Origin: Actinomycetota bacterium
Lineage (GTDB): Bacteria > Actinomycetota > Acidimicrobiia > Acidimicrobiales > BP-101
Direction of reading: 5' to 3'
Length of the DNA stretch: 6,896 nt
Assembly (NCBI GenBank): GCA_030838265.1
Contig: JAUTXA010000232.1
Span: 1-6,896 of the forward strand
Notes under the pieces: model-generated
Databases searched by the model: none
The model's input: only the letters and a program-made list of their open reading frames with translations
What the model was told of the DNA's origin: nothing
Shown: positions 1 through 6,372 of the stretch, in pieces
Layout: each line of letters begins with the position of its first letter
How positions within the stretch are numbered: the first letter of the stretch is position 1
Position numbers and translations under genes: made by a program

Positions 1-980
1 CCTTCGCCGCCGTGGTCGTGTGGGCCGCGGCTCGCCACGTGCCCGAGAGCAACGACCCGCTCGCCTCTCATCACATCGACTGGAAGGGCGCCTTCTTCGG
101 CGCCGTTGGCCTCGGTGGCGTCACCTACGCCCTCATCGAAGCCCCGGACCGCGGGACCGACGTCCGCGTGCTGGCCGCCGCCGCTGTCGGTGTCGTGGCG
201 CTGGCCGCCTTCGGGTGGGCCGAGGCCCGGGGCCGCAACGCCATGGTGCCGCTGTCGATCTTCGCCAACCGGCAGTTCAGCGCGGCCAACGTCGTGACCT
301 TCGCGGTGTGGGGCGCGCTCGGGTCGACCTTCTTCCTCCTCGTCGTCTTCCTCCAGACGGTGATGCACTACTCGGCGCTGCGGGCCGGGATGGCAACCCT
401 GCCGATCACCCTGATCCTGCTGGTGTTCTCGTCCCGGGGCGGCGCCGTGGCCGAGCGTTTCGGCCCTCGCCTTCCCATGACGGCCGGGCCCCTCATCGCC
501 GCCGCCGGGGTCGCGCTGTTCTCTCGCTTCCACCTCGGCACGAGCTACGTCACCGGCATCCTTCCCGCCGTGATCGTCTTCGGCGCCGGCCTGGCGCTCA
601 CCGTCGCCCCGGTGACGGCCACGGTGCTCGGCTCGATCGAGACCCGCTTCGCCGGCACCGGCTCAGGAGTCAACAACGCGGTGGCCCGCGCCGGCTCGTT
701 GCTGGCGGTGGCCGTGATCCCCTTGGTCGCCGGGCTGAAGGGTGACGACTACCGACACCCGGCCGCCTTCACCCACGGCTACCACACCGCCATGCTGATC
801 AGCGCGGTGGCCACGGCCGCGGGCGGCCTCATCGCCCTGGCCTTCATCCGCTCGCCGTCGGCGGCAGAGACGTCGCCCGATGCGGAGTCCCGGCCCGCGG
901 CCACGCCGATCCGGTGTCCCTGCCCGACCGCATCACCCTGCGCCCACAGCCACCTCCGGGAGCCAGCAGGTCAGCGATAG
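1..980 (+). CDS. MFS transporter, DHA2 (EmrB/QacA-like) family, 5' truncated
   Basis: C-terminal part of a proton-driven drug-type exporter in the cytoplasmic membrane. The frame is open to the window edge (first full codon at 3), leaving about 325 residues. DHA2 proteins usually have 450-500 residues and 14 membrane helices, so roughly the first 150-180 residues and 6 helices are missing. The GTG at 12 is inside the gene, not a start. Seen, numbering from that GTG: successive hydrophobic helices between 25 and 280; a GGAVAERFGPR loop (143-153), the motif-A-like loop of the second half; GAGLALTVAPV (191-201); and GTGSGVNNAVARAGS (215-229), which matches the G-x-x-S-G-x-N-N-A-x-R signature of DHA2 pumps. 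The last 40 residues are a polar, Cys/Pro/His-rich tail (RCPCPTASPC) unlike the family. The gene is tail-to-tail with the ABC gene and overlaps it by 10 bp. Substrate is unknown. Confidence 0.9.
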   Translation, partial: FAAVVVWAAARHVPESNDPLASHHIDWKGAFFGAVGLGGVTYALIEAPDRGTDVRVLAAAAVGVVALAAFGWAEARGRNAMVPLSIFANRQFSAANVVTFAVWGALGSTFFLLVVFLQTVMHYSALRAGMATLPITLILLVFSSRGGAVAERFGPRLPMTAGPLIAAAGVALFSRFHLGTSYVTGILPAVIVFGAGLALTVAPVTATVLGSIETRFAGTGSGVNNAVARAGSLLAVAVIPLVAGLKGDDYRHPAAFTHGYHTAMLISAVATAAGGLIALAFIRSPSAAETSPDAESRPAATPIRCPCPTASPCAHSHLREPAGQR

Positions 981-2758
981 GCGCGGGCCTGCAGCTCGAA
1001 GAGCTCGGCGTAGAGGCCGTCCCGGGCCAAGAGCTCGGCGTGGCTGCCGGCCTCGGCCACCGTCCCGCCGTCGATGACGACGATGAGGTCGGCCATCCGC
1101 ACGGTCGAGAAGCGGTGCGACACGAGGACGGTTATGGCCCCGGTCTCGTTCGACACCCGGCGGGCGGCACCGGCGTAGCGCTCGAACAGGGCGTACTCGG
1201 TCTCGGCGTCGAGCGACGCGGTGGGCTCGTCGAGGACGAGAAGCAGCGGGTTCTCGCGCATCATGGCCCGACCCAAAGCCAGCTTCTGCCACTGCCCGCC
1301 CGAGAGCTCGACGCCGTCGTCGAACGACTTGCCCAGCTGGGTCTGCAAGCCCTGAGGCAGTGTCGGCATCACCGTGTCGGCGCCGGCTCGGGCCAAGGCA
1401 CCGACCACGACGGGCTCGTCGTCGAGATAGGGCAGGTCGCCGACTCCGACGGTCTGCCCCGCGGCCAGCTCGAGACGGGCAAAGTCCTGGAAGCCGGCCG
1501 ACATGCGGTCGCGCCACTCGTCGGGCGCGATCTGTGAGAGGGCAATGCCGTCGGCCGTGATCGAGCCCGACGTCGGTTCGTAGAAGCGGCACAGCAGCTT
1601 TATGAAGGTCGACTTGCCGGCCCCGTTCTCGCCCACCACCGCGACCGTCGAGCCCGCGGGCAGGTGCAGGTTGACGTCGTGGAGGATGTCGACCTCGGTG
1701 CCCGGGTAGCGGAAGGCCACGTCGGTCAGGTCGAGGCCGCGCTCCATGCGGTCGGGAGCAGCGAGTGGGTGGGAGGGCGGCCTCGCCGCCTCGGCCGCAT
1801 AGTCGACCAACCACAGGTAGCGCCCGACCGTCTTCAGGCTCGACAGCATCCACGTCATCATCCCGACCGCGCCGGCCACTTGCTGGTTGACCTGGGCGGC
1901 CAGGGTGATGGCCATGACCACCGAGCCGACGTCGCCGTGGCCCTGCACGGCTCGCTCCGCCACCAAGGCGATGGCACCGACGTAGCCCAGGCCGAACACC
2001 ATCCAGCCGCTGCCGCTCATCAGGGTGGCCTTGACCTGGGCCTTGTCCTGGACGAGGTCGGTGTCGTGCCACACCTGGTGGTGGCGATCGATCAGGTGGC
2101 GACCGAGGCCGAAGATGCGCAGCTCCTTGCCCGGTCCCGCCGTGGTGGCCAGCTCGAGCAGGTGACGGGTCACCCGCATCCCCTCGGCCGTGTCGTCCGC
2201 CGCCTTCTGCCGCAGCTGCTCGGACTTGGCCCCGGCGATGATCGACGGGATCCCGAATAGGGGCAGGAGGATGAGGATCGGGTGGAGGCTGGCCAGCAGG
2301 CCGACGGTGGTGAACACGCCGACGAGCACGGCGATGTTCTGCACGATGGCCTCGCTGGCGCTGGCCAGCTGGTCGCGCTGCCGGCGCAGCACCTCGATCT
2401 TGTCGAGATAGTCGGGGCGCTCGTGGTGTTCGAGGCCGGGGATGCCGGCCGTCAGCTCGATGAGGCGCTGGTCGAGCAGGGCGCCCGTCTTCTCGCGCAG
2501 CGCCATGCTGAGGGTGAACCCCGTCCACCCCGCGAACACGGCGGCCGCCACCGTGATGCCCTCGCCTGCGGCGGCCCGCCACACGTCGCCCATGTGGTGG
2601 TGCACGGCGGCGTTGGTGAGGTCGCGCAGCCACACGCTCGAGAGCACACTCGCAAGGGCGGAGATGATGTTGAGGACGATCGACAGGGTGGCCCGCAAGG
2701 GGTCAGCCTCGAACGCCACCTTCAGCATCACGCCCAACGGACGCACGCGCTTACGCAC
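971..2758 (-). CDS. ABC exporter subunit, fused permease-ATPase (distal gene of the pair)
   Basis: 595-residue half-transporter: N-terminal six-helix exporter domain (hydrophobic stretches near 24-43, 66-86, 137-176, 248-300) followed by an ATPase domain from about 340. ATPase motifs are all intact: A-loop Tyr351, Walker A GENGAGKST (376-384), Q-loop Gln424, signature LSGGQ (485-489), Walker B LLLVLDE with catalytic Glu511, D-loop SLD, H-loop His548. KELRIFGLG (211-219) lies in the intracellular loop that contacts the ATPase. It should work as a dimer in the cytoplasmic membrane, most likely with the upstream gene's product. Start chosen: GTG at 2758, because GAGGTGG sits 6 nt upstream and the start overlaps the upstream stop (GTGCGTAA, 8 bp), a translational-coupling arrangement. 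Its TGA at 971-973 lies inside the convergent MFS gene. The family is secure. The substrate (drug, lipid or peptide) is not readable. Confidence 0.93.
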   Translation of the reverse strand: MRKRVRPLGVMLKVAFEADPLRATLSIVLNIISALASVLSSVWLRDLTNAAVHHHMGDVWRAAAGEGITVAAAVFAGWTGFTLSMALREKTGALLDQRLIELTAGIPGLEHHERPDYLDKIEVLRRQRDQLASASEAIVQNIAVLVGVFTTVGLLASLHPILILLPLFGIPSIIAGAKSEQLRQKAADDTAEGMRVTRHLLELATTAGPGKELRIFGLGRHLIDRHHQVWHDTDLVQDKAQVKATLMSGSGWMVFGLGYVGAIALVAERAVQGHGDVGSVVMAITLAAQVNQQVAGAVGMMTWMLSSLKTVGRYLWLVDYAAEAARPPSHPLAAPDRMERGLDLTDVAFRYPGTEVDILHDVNLHLPAGSTVAVVGENGAGKSTFIKLLCRFYEPTSGSITADGIALSQIAPDEWRDRMSAGFQDFARLELAAGQTVGVGDLPYLDDEPVVVGALARAGADTVMPTLPQGLQTQLGKSFDDGVELSGGQWQKLALGRAMMRENPLLLVLDEPTASLDAETEYALFERYAGAARRVSNETGAITVLVSHRFSTVRMADLIVVIDGGTVAEAGSHAELLARDGLYAELFELQARAYR

Positions 2759-4700
2759 TGGTGACCACCTCGTCGGCCGCCTCGTCGCCGCCGGTGTCGC
2801 CGTCGTCCCCGCCCTCGTCTCCGCCCTCGATGTCGGTGAACCTCGAGGCTTGGAGCCGGAACATGTGGGCGTAGCGACCCTCGAGGGCCAGGAGCTCGTC
2901 GTGGGTCCCTTGCTCGCTGACGCGTCCGTGCTCTAGCACCACGATGCGGGCGGCCCGGCGGACGGTCGAGAAGCGATGCGAGATCAAGATGGTGGTCATG
3001 CCGGCGGTGAGGTCGAGGAAGCGGTCGTAGATGTCGGCTTCGGCCCGCACGTCGAGGTTGGCGGTGGGCTCATCGAGGACGAGCACGCCGGCGCCGGCGT
3101 CGGCCGCGTACAGAGCCCGGGCCAGAGCGAGCCGCTGCCACTGGCCGCCCGATAGGTCGGTGCCCTCGGTGAACTGGCGGGAGAGCACGGTGTCCCACCC
3201 GTGGGGCAGGTCGTCGAGCAACCCCAAGGCGCCGGCCCGTGACAAGGCCTCCTGGAACCGAGCCTCGTCGAACGGGGCGTCGACCGCGCCGAAGCACACG
3301 TTGTCGCGCGCCGGCAGCTCGTAGCGGACGAAGTCCTGGAAGATGGCGGCCAGCCGGCGCTGCCAGGCTGCCGGGTCGAGCAGGCGGAGGTCGGTGCCAT
3401 CGACCGTGATCCGCCCCTCGGTCGGGTCGTAGAGCCGGGCCAGCAGCTTGACCAGCGTCGTCTTGCCCGCGCCGTTCTCACCCACGATGGCCAGCGACGA
3501 CCCGGCCGCGATCTCGAGGTCGAGCCCGTCGTAGATGGCCCGCTCCTGGCCCGGATAGTGAAAGCCGACGTTCTCGAAGCGAATCGTCTGCCGGGGCAGG
3601 CCCGCCGCCGGCTCCGACCCCGAGAGCCGCACCGACGGAGAGGCCACCGCCTCCTCGAGCTCGAGCACCGGGGGGATGGAGGCCACGCCGAACTGCACCG
3701 CCATGTCGTCGTTGCTCAGGCTGCCGAGGATGGCGATACCGCCCGCGGCCTGCAGGTACACCGTGAACTGGCCGGGCGAGATCTCGCCCCGCAACAGCGA
3801 CCGACCGAGCATGAAGAAGATGGCGAACTCGGTGACCATGAAGATCAACGGGCCGATGGCCGAGATCTTCCACGAGTTGCGCCGGGCCAGCCAGACATGG
3901 GCCATGCCGCTCACCCAGCTCTCGCGGAAGCGGGTCGAGACCCACGACCCGAGGCCGAAGACCCGCGCCTCCTTGGCCGCCCCCGGGGTCAGGGCCAGGT
4001 CGCGGAAGTAGGCCGACCGCCTCAGGGTCTGGGCCTGGCCCGCTACCACCTGGATCTGGGCGAAGAAGTCCTGGCGGAAGATCTGGATGGTGGCGGTGAA
4101 GACCACGGCGAGGCCGAGCGCCATCCACCAGTGATAGGGCCACAGCAGGGCGACCGAGGCGAACGCCGACAGATAGCGGACCGCCAACCCGGCCAGGCCC
4201 CCAACCACCATCCGCGGGGTGAAGGTACCGGTGCCGACCCCCTGGGCCAGCGCCACCTTGTCAAGCATGGCGGGGTCCTCGAGGTGGGCGATGCCCGGAG
4301 GCAGGACCGACGCGGCCATGGCCCGCTCCCGCAGGCTCCCGCTCACCCGGCGCCCCAGCCCGTCGGCCACGGCCAGCTGGATGGGCCCCACCGTCTGCTG
4401 GAGGATGTAGAGCACACCGACGGCAACGAGGGCCAGCACCACCCGATGGCCGGCGGCCGAGTGCGAGCCCTGCTGGGCGGCCACGAACACCGACCCGACC
4501 AGGGCGCCGCTGGCCACCTTGAAGAAGCTCGGGATGGCGGCGGCGATGACCACGGTCAGGGCCACCCAGGCGGTCCGCCGGCGGTCGACCGTGGGCAGCA
4601 GCTTCACGGTGGCCCAGATGGCCGGACCCAGCCGCTGCCTCTTCTTGGTTGTGGTCTCGGTGTCGGTCTCGGTGTTCGTCCCGGAGCCCCCGGCGGCCAT
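2751..4700 (-). CDS. ABC exporter subunit, fused permease-ATPase (proximal gene of the pair)
   Basis: 649-residue half-transporter with the same TMD-NBD layout as its downstream neighbour. Hydrophobic segments are near 43-70, 86-106, 166-208 and 279-330; EARVFGLG (244-251) is the intracellular coupling region. The ATPase from about 372 is complete: A-loop Tyr382, Walker A GENGAGKTT (407-415), Q-loop Gln455, signature LSGGQ (516-520), Walker B VLVLDE with catalytic Glu544, D-loop NLD, H-loop His575. It is longer than its partner because of two extensions: a Thr/Glu-rich N-terminus (TNTETDTETTT, 8-18) before a basic KKRQR, and a Gly/Asp/Glu tail after 622 with about 11 acidic residues in 22. 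Start: ATG at 4700, 5 bp after the regulator's stop, with GAGGG overlapping that stop. The 2-nt spacing is short, so re-initiation by coupled translation is likely. Probably heterodimerises with the product of 971-2758. Substrate unknown. Confidence 0.93.
   Translation of the reverse strand: MAAGGSGTNTETDTETTTKKRQRLGPAIWATVKLLPTVDRRRTAWVALTVVIAAAIPSFFKVASGALVGSVFVAAQQGSHSAAGHRVVLALVAVGVLYILQQTVGPIQLAVADGLGRRVSGSLRERAMAASVLPPGIAHLEDPAMLDKVALAQGVGTGTFTPRMVVGGLAGLAVRYLSAFASVALLWPYHWWMALGLAVVFTATIQIFRQDFFAQIQVVAGQAQTLRRSAYFRDLALTPGAAKEARVFGLGSWVSTRFRESWVSGMAHVWLARRNSWKISAIGPLIFMVTEFAIFFMLGRSLLRGEISPGQFTVYLQAAGGIAILGSLSNDDMAVQFGVASIPPVLELEEAVASPSVRLSGSEPAAGLPRQTIRFENVGFHYPGQERAIYDGLDLEIAAGSSLAIVGENGAGKTTLVKLLARLYDPTEGRITVDGTDLRLLDPAAWQRRLAAIFQDFVRYELPARDNVCFGAVDAPFDEARFQEALSRAGALGLLDDLPHGWDTVLSRQFTEGTDLSGGQWQRLALARALYAADAGAGVLVLDEPTANLDVRAEADIYDRFLDLTAGMTTILISHRFSTVRRAARIVVLEHGRVSEQGTHDELLALEGRYAHMFRLQASRFTDIEGGDEGGDDGDTGGDEAADEVVTSA
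2765..2771 (-). promoter_or_regulatory. Shine-Dalgarno site of the distal ABC gene
   Basis: GAGGTGG on the minus strand, 6 nt before the GTG at 2758. It lies inside the coding sequence of the upstream ABC gene, within its Asp-Glu-Val-Val codons just before the stop. It decides the GTG start and supports coupled translation of the two subunits. Confidence 0.8.
4653..4675 (-). repeat. Short tandem repeat coding for the Thr/Glu-rich N-terminus of the proximal ABC subunit
   Basis: The 11-mer GGTCTCGGTGT (plus strand) occurs at 4653-4663 and again at 4665-4675, a period of 12 bp or four codons. It encodes the repeated Thr-Glu/Thr-Asp dipeptides near residues 9-16. The period is a multiple of three, so copy-number change would keep the frame. 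Confidence 0.7.
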
Positions 4701-4705
4701 CGCCC

Positions 4706-5284
4706 TCAGTGCCCTTCTGGGCGTTGCGGGTACAGGGCCACCATCAGCATCGAGTCGGTCTGCGGGTCGGCGTCGCCGCCGTCGGCGACCTCGTACTCAG
4801 CGAGCAGGGAGTCGAGGCGGCCGAGAAACTCCTCGCCCCGCTCGGCGGGCAGGCGCAGGCGGTGACCCGAAAGGCGGCGGGCCCGGCCCGATTCCGAGGG
4901 GTCACCCTCCTCGATCGAGGCCACGAACTCGCGCCGCAGCTCGTCGAGCACCGAGCTGGCCATCTGGCCCACGGCCTCGGCCCCCACAGTCGAGGCCAGC
5001 TGCTTCGAGACCGAGATGCGCCGGGCCGCCAACTCGTAGCGGCGTTCGACGATGCCCGACACCATGCGGGTCGAGGCCACCCGGATCAAGCCGTGCTCCT
5101 CGAGCAGGCGCACGTGGTAGTAGAGCCGGTTGGGGCGCAAGCCGAGCGCGGTGGCCAGCTCCTTCACCGTGCGGTCGCCAGCTTCGAGCAGGCCGAGCAG
5201 GCGCATCCGCAGAGGATCGGCCACGGCGCGCAGGGTGGCGACATCGCTGATCTCGAGGGTGCCGTCTGTCGCGAGAACGCTCAT
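4706..5284 (-). CDS. ArsR-like winged helix-turn-helix transcriptional regulator
   Basis: 192-residue DNA-binding protein. From the chosen start: residues 15-70 form an ArsR/HTH_20-type winged helix (VADPLRMRLLGLL, then VKELATALGL, recognition helix around RPNRLYYHVRLLEEHGLI at 50-67). A basic beta-wing follows (about 68-87, RVASTRM...VERRYEL). Residues 95-192 are a helical and mixed region, likely for dimerisation or ligand sensing, that I cannot assign to a ligand class. No cysteine occurs anywhere, so a thiol-based metal or redox switch of the ArsR/SmtB kind is excluded. Start: an in-frame ATG at 5305 would add 7 residues, but it falls inside the spacer of the best promoter and neither ATG has a ribosome site. 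The ATG at 5284 lies about 3 nt after the predicted transcription start. First gene of an operon with the two ABC genes; presumably their local regulator and autoregulated. Whether repressor or activator is not visible. Confidence 0.85.
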   Translation of the reverse strand: MSVLATDGTLEISDVATLRAVADPLRMRLLGLLEAGDRTVKELATALGLRPNRLYYHVRLLEEHGLIRVASTRMVSGIVERRYELAARRISVSKQLASTVGAEAVGQMASSVLDELRREFVASIEEGDPSESGRARRLSGHRLRLPAERGEEFLGRLDSLLAEYEVADGGDADPQTDSMLMVALYPQRPEGH

Positions 5285-5293
5285 CGGTTTAGG

Positions 5294-5322
5294 TTGATAC
5301 ACCATTCATGAGATGTTGACAA
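5294..5322 (-). promoter_or_regulatory. Candidate promoter of the regulator-ABC-ABC operon
   Basis: On the minus strand: TTGTCA (5322-5317, 5/6 match to the -35 consensus), exactly 17 bp, then TATCAA (5299-5294, 4/6 match to the -10). The predicted transcription start is near 5287, 3 nt before the ATG at 5284, implying an almost leaderless transcript, a common arrangement in Actinomycetota. Identified by eye only. Confidence 0.5.
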
Positions 5323-5384
5323 GGACGAATGCCGGTCATCGGGCCATATCGATACGCCTTACGCCGGCTGGAGTCAAGCAATTA

Positions 5385-5408
5385 GCAAATCAGCCTTGAC
5401 AGATTTGC
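5385..5408. promoter_or_regulatory. Candidate operator: perfect inverted repeat GCAAATC-N10-GATTTGC
   Basis: Arms at 5385-5391 and 5402-5408 are exact 7-bp reverse complements. The -35 hexamer TTGACA (5396-5401) of the plus-strand promoter lies between them, touching the right arm. Arm centres are 17 bp apart, under two helical turns, which suits a symmetric winged-helix dimer. A protein bound here would cover the -35 box of the 5431 gene. A weaker outer pair, CGATAC (5350-5355) and GTATCG (5410-5415), surrounds it. The divergently encoded ArsR-like regulator is the obvious candidate ligand, but that is inference. Confidence 0.5.
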
Positions 5409-5424
5409 AGTATCGGATTACCAC
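5396..5424 (+). promoter_or_regulatory. Candidate leaderless promoter of the DUF4097-DUF2089 pair
   Basis: A perfect -35 TTGACA (5396-5401), 17 bp, then TACCAC (5419-5424) at the -10 position (only 3/6 match). Six further bases put transcription start on the A of the ATG at 5431. The pyrimidine/A-rich CCACACACCC immediately before the ATG has no ribosome site, as expected for a leaderless message. The weak -10 leaves room for an activator or an alternative sigma factor. Confidence 0.5.
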
Positions 5425-5430
5425 ACACCC

Positions 5431-6372
5431 ATGACCGATCCCACCACGACCGCAGACCAGCGCCGCCGCGAGATCCTCAGCCAGGTAGCCAGCGGCGACT
5501 TGGCGCCCGAGCAGGCGGCCGAGCTCCTCGCCGCCCTCGACCGGGAAGGCCCCACGACCCCTCCCGGCGCCGACGCCCCGCCCGACGCCAAGAGCGAGCA
5601 GGCCCCGCCGCCTCCGCCTCCCTCGGACGGGCTGGCCACCGGCGTGCGCACCGTCCGCATCGAAGGCGCCCTGCGCATCGTCGAGGTCCACGGCGACCCG
5701 TCGGTGCGCGAGGCGGTGGCGTCGGGCCCCCACACCGCCCGGCGCGACGGCGACGTCTTCGTGATCGAGGGGAGCCCCGACTTCCTGAGCGACTTCGACG
5801 ACGATGACGATGATGACGACGCCGACTACCCCGGCGGCCGCTTCCGGTTCCGGGGGCCGGCGTGGTCGAGCGCCCGGGCCGGTGTGATCGTGGGCGGCCG
5901 GCGCAGCGTGCACGGCCTTCACTCCGTGCGCCGCCACCCCCTGGTCATCCGCATGCACCCCGATCTCGCTCTGGTGGCCCACGTCGAGGCCGGCACCCTC
6001 TCGGTGAGGGACGTGAAGGGGCCCATCAAGGCCACCGTGCAGGCGGGTTCGGCCAAGATCAGAGGCTTCGCCTCGCCGTTCGACATCGAGGTCTCGGCGG
6101 GCAGCGTGACCGCCCACGGCCACCTCGCCCATGGCAGCTCGCGAGTCTCCTGCGACGCCGGCTCGGTGAAGCTGGTGCTCGACCGATCGTCCAGCGTGAA
6201 GATCGACGCCTCGTCGAACCTGGGCAAGGTCACCCTGCCCGGCGGTGCCGAAGGACCAGGCGGCATCCAGGGTTTGCTGCAGAGCTCGCACCAGTCGACG
6301 GTCGGCGGGGGCGACGGTGAGCTGCACATCTCCGTGAATGTGGGCAGCGCGTCCGTGATAATCGACGAATGA
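5431..6372 (+). CDS. YvlB/LiaX-like protein: SHOCT-like N-terminal motif plus DUF4097 beta-solenoid domain
   Basis: 313 residues in three parts. Residues 11-37 are a SHOCT-like helical motif (core GDLAPEQAAELLAAL) typical of the N-terminus of YvlB and LiaX proteins. Residues 38-70 are a Pro/Ala-rich linker with six consecutive prolines (59-64). From about 72 comes a beta-rich DUF4097-type domain. Within it, four rungs restart with an Ala-Gly pair at 187, 205, 223 and 243 (VEAGTL, VQAGSA, VSAGSV, CDAGSV), 18-20 residues apart, as expected of a beta-solenoid; a fifth like element (VGSASV) ends the protein. A run of eight aspartates (123-130) sits in a loop before a basic Arg-rich segment. No signal peptide, lipobox or membrane helix is visible, so it should start out cytosolic. 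LiaX relatives in Enterococcus take part in envelope antimicrobial-peptide responses; a similar role here is inference. The ATG overlaps nothing upstream; the stop overlaps the next start (ATGA), so the two are co-translated. Confidence 0.85.
   Translation: MTDPTTTADQRRREILSQVASGDLAPEQAAELLAALDREGPTTPPGADAPPDAKSEQAPPPPPPSDGLATGVRTVRIEGALRIVEVHGDPSVREAVASGPHTARRDGDVFVIEGSPDFLSDFDDDDDDDDADYPGGRFRFRGPAWSSARAGVIVGGRRSVHGLHSVRRHPLVIRMHPDLALVAHVEAGTLSVRDVKGPIKATVQAGSAKIRGFASPFDIEVSAGSVTAHGHLAHGSSRVSCDAGSVKLVLDRSSSVKIDASSNLGKVTLPGGAEGPGGIQGLLQSSHQSTVGGGDGELHISVNVGSASVIIDE
5797..5820 (+). repeat. Trinucleotide GAC/GAT run encoding eight aspartates
   Basis: Eight consecutive Asp codons of mixed GAC and GAT use inside the DUF4097 gene. 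Mixed codons suggest the acidic run is kept at protein level rather than being a fresh slippage product. It could bind divalent cations or pair with the Arg-rich stretch just after it. Confidence 0.7.

Noticed and set aside
914..1537. Plus-strand frame that could continue the MFS gene after a frameshift near 900
   Set aside because: The first residues look protein-like, but the frame then runs through the whole ATPase end of the ABC gene as an antisense shadow. No duplicated or missing base can be pinpointed from sequence alone.
933..2633. 566-codon open frame on the minus strand in a second frame
   Set aside because: It shadows the ABC gene at 971-2758, is Arg/Pro/Gly-rich without any domain, and owes its length to high GC. 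The in-register frame holds all ABC motifs.
3558..4865. 435-codon open frame on the plus strand
   Set aside because: Antisense to the proximal ABC gene, crosses into the regulator gene, and has His/Gly/Arg/Pro-rich shadow composition with no motif.
5316..5321. Second plus-strand TTGACA as an upstream promoter for the 5431 gene
   Set aside because: No acceptable -10 at 16-18 bp (TCGGGC at 17). The same bases serve as the minus-strand -35, TTGTCA.
5347..5354. TATCGATA palindrome in the divergent region
   Set aside because: Only 8 bp and self-complementary at its centre; it may be part of a wider operator but cannot be supported alone.
5374..6327. 317-codon minus-strand frame antisense to the DUF4097 gene
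   Set aside because: Val/His/Gly/Arg-rich shadow; the plus strand shows a solenoid repeat, a motif and an operon partner.
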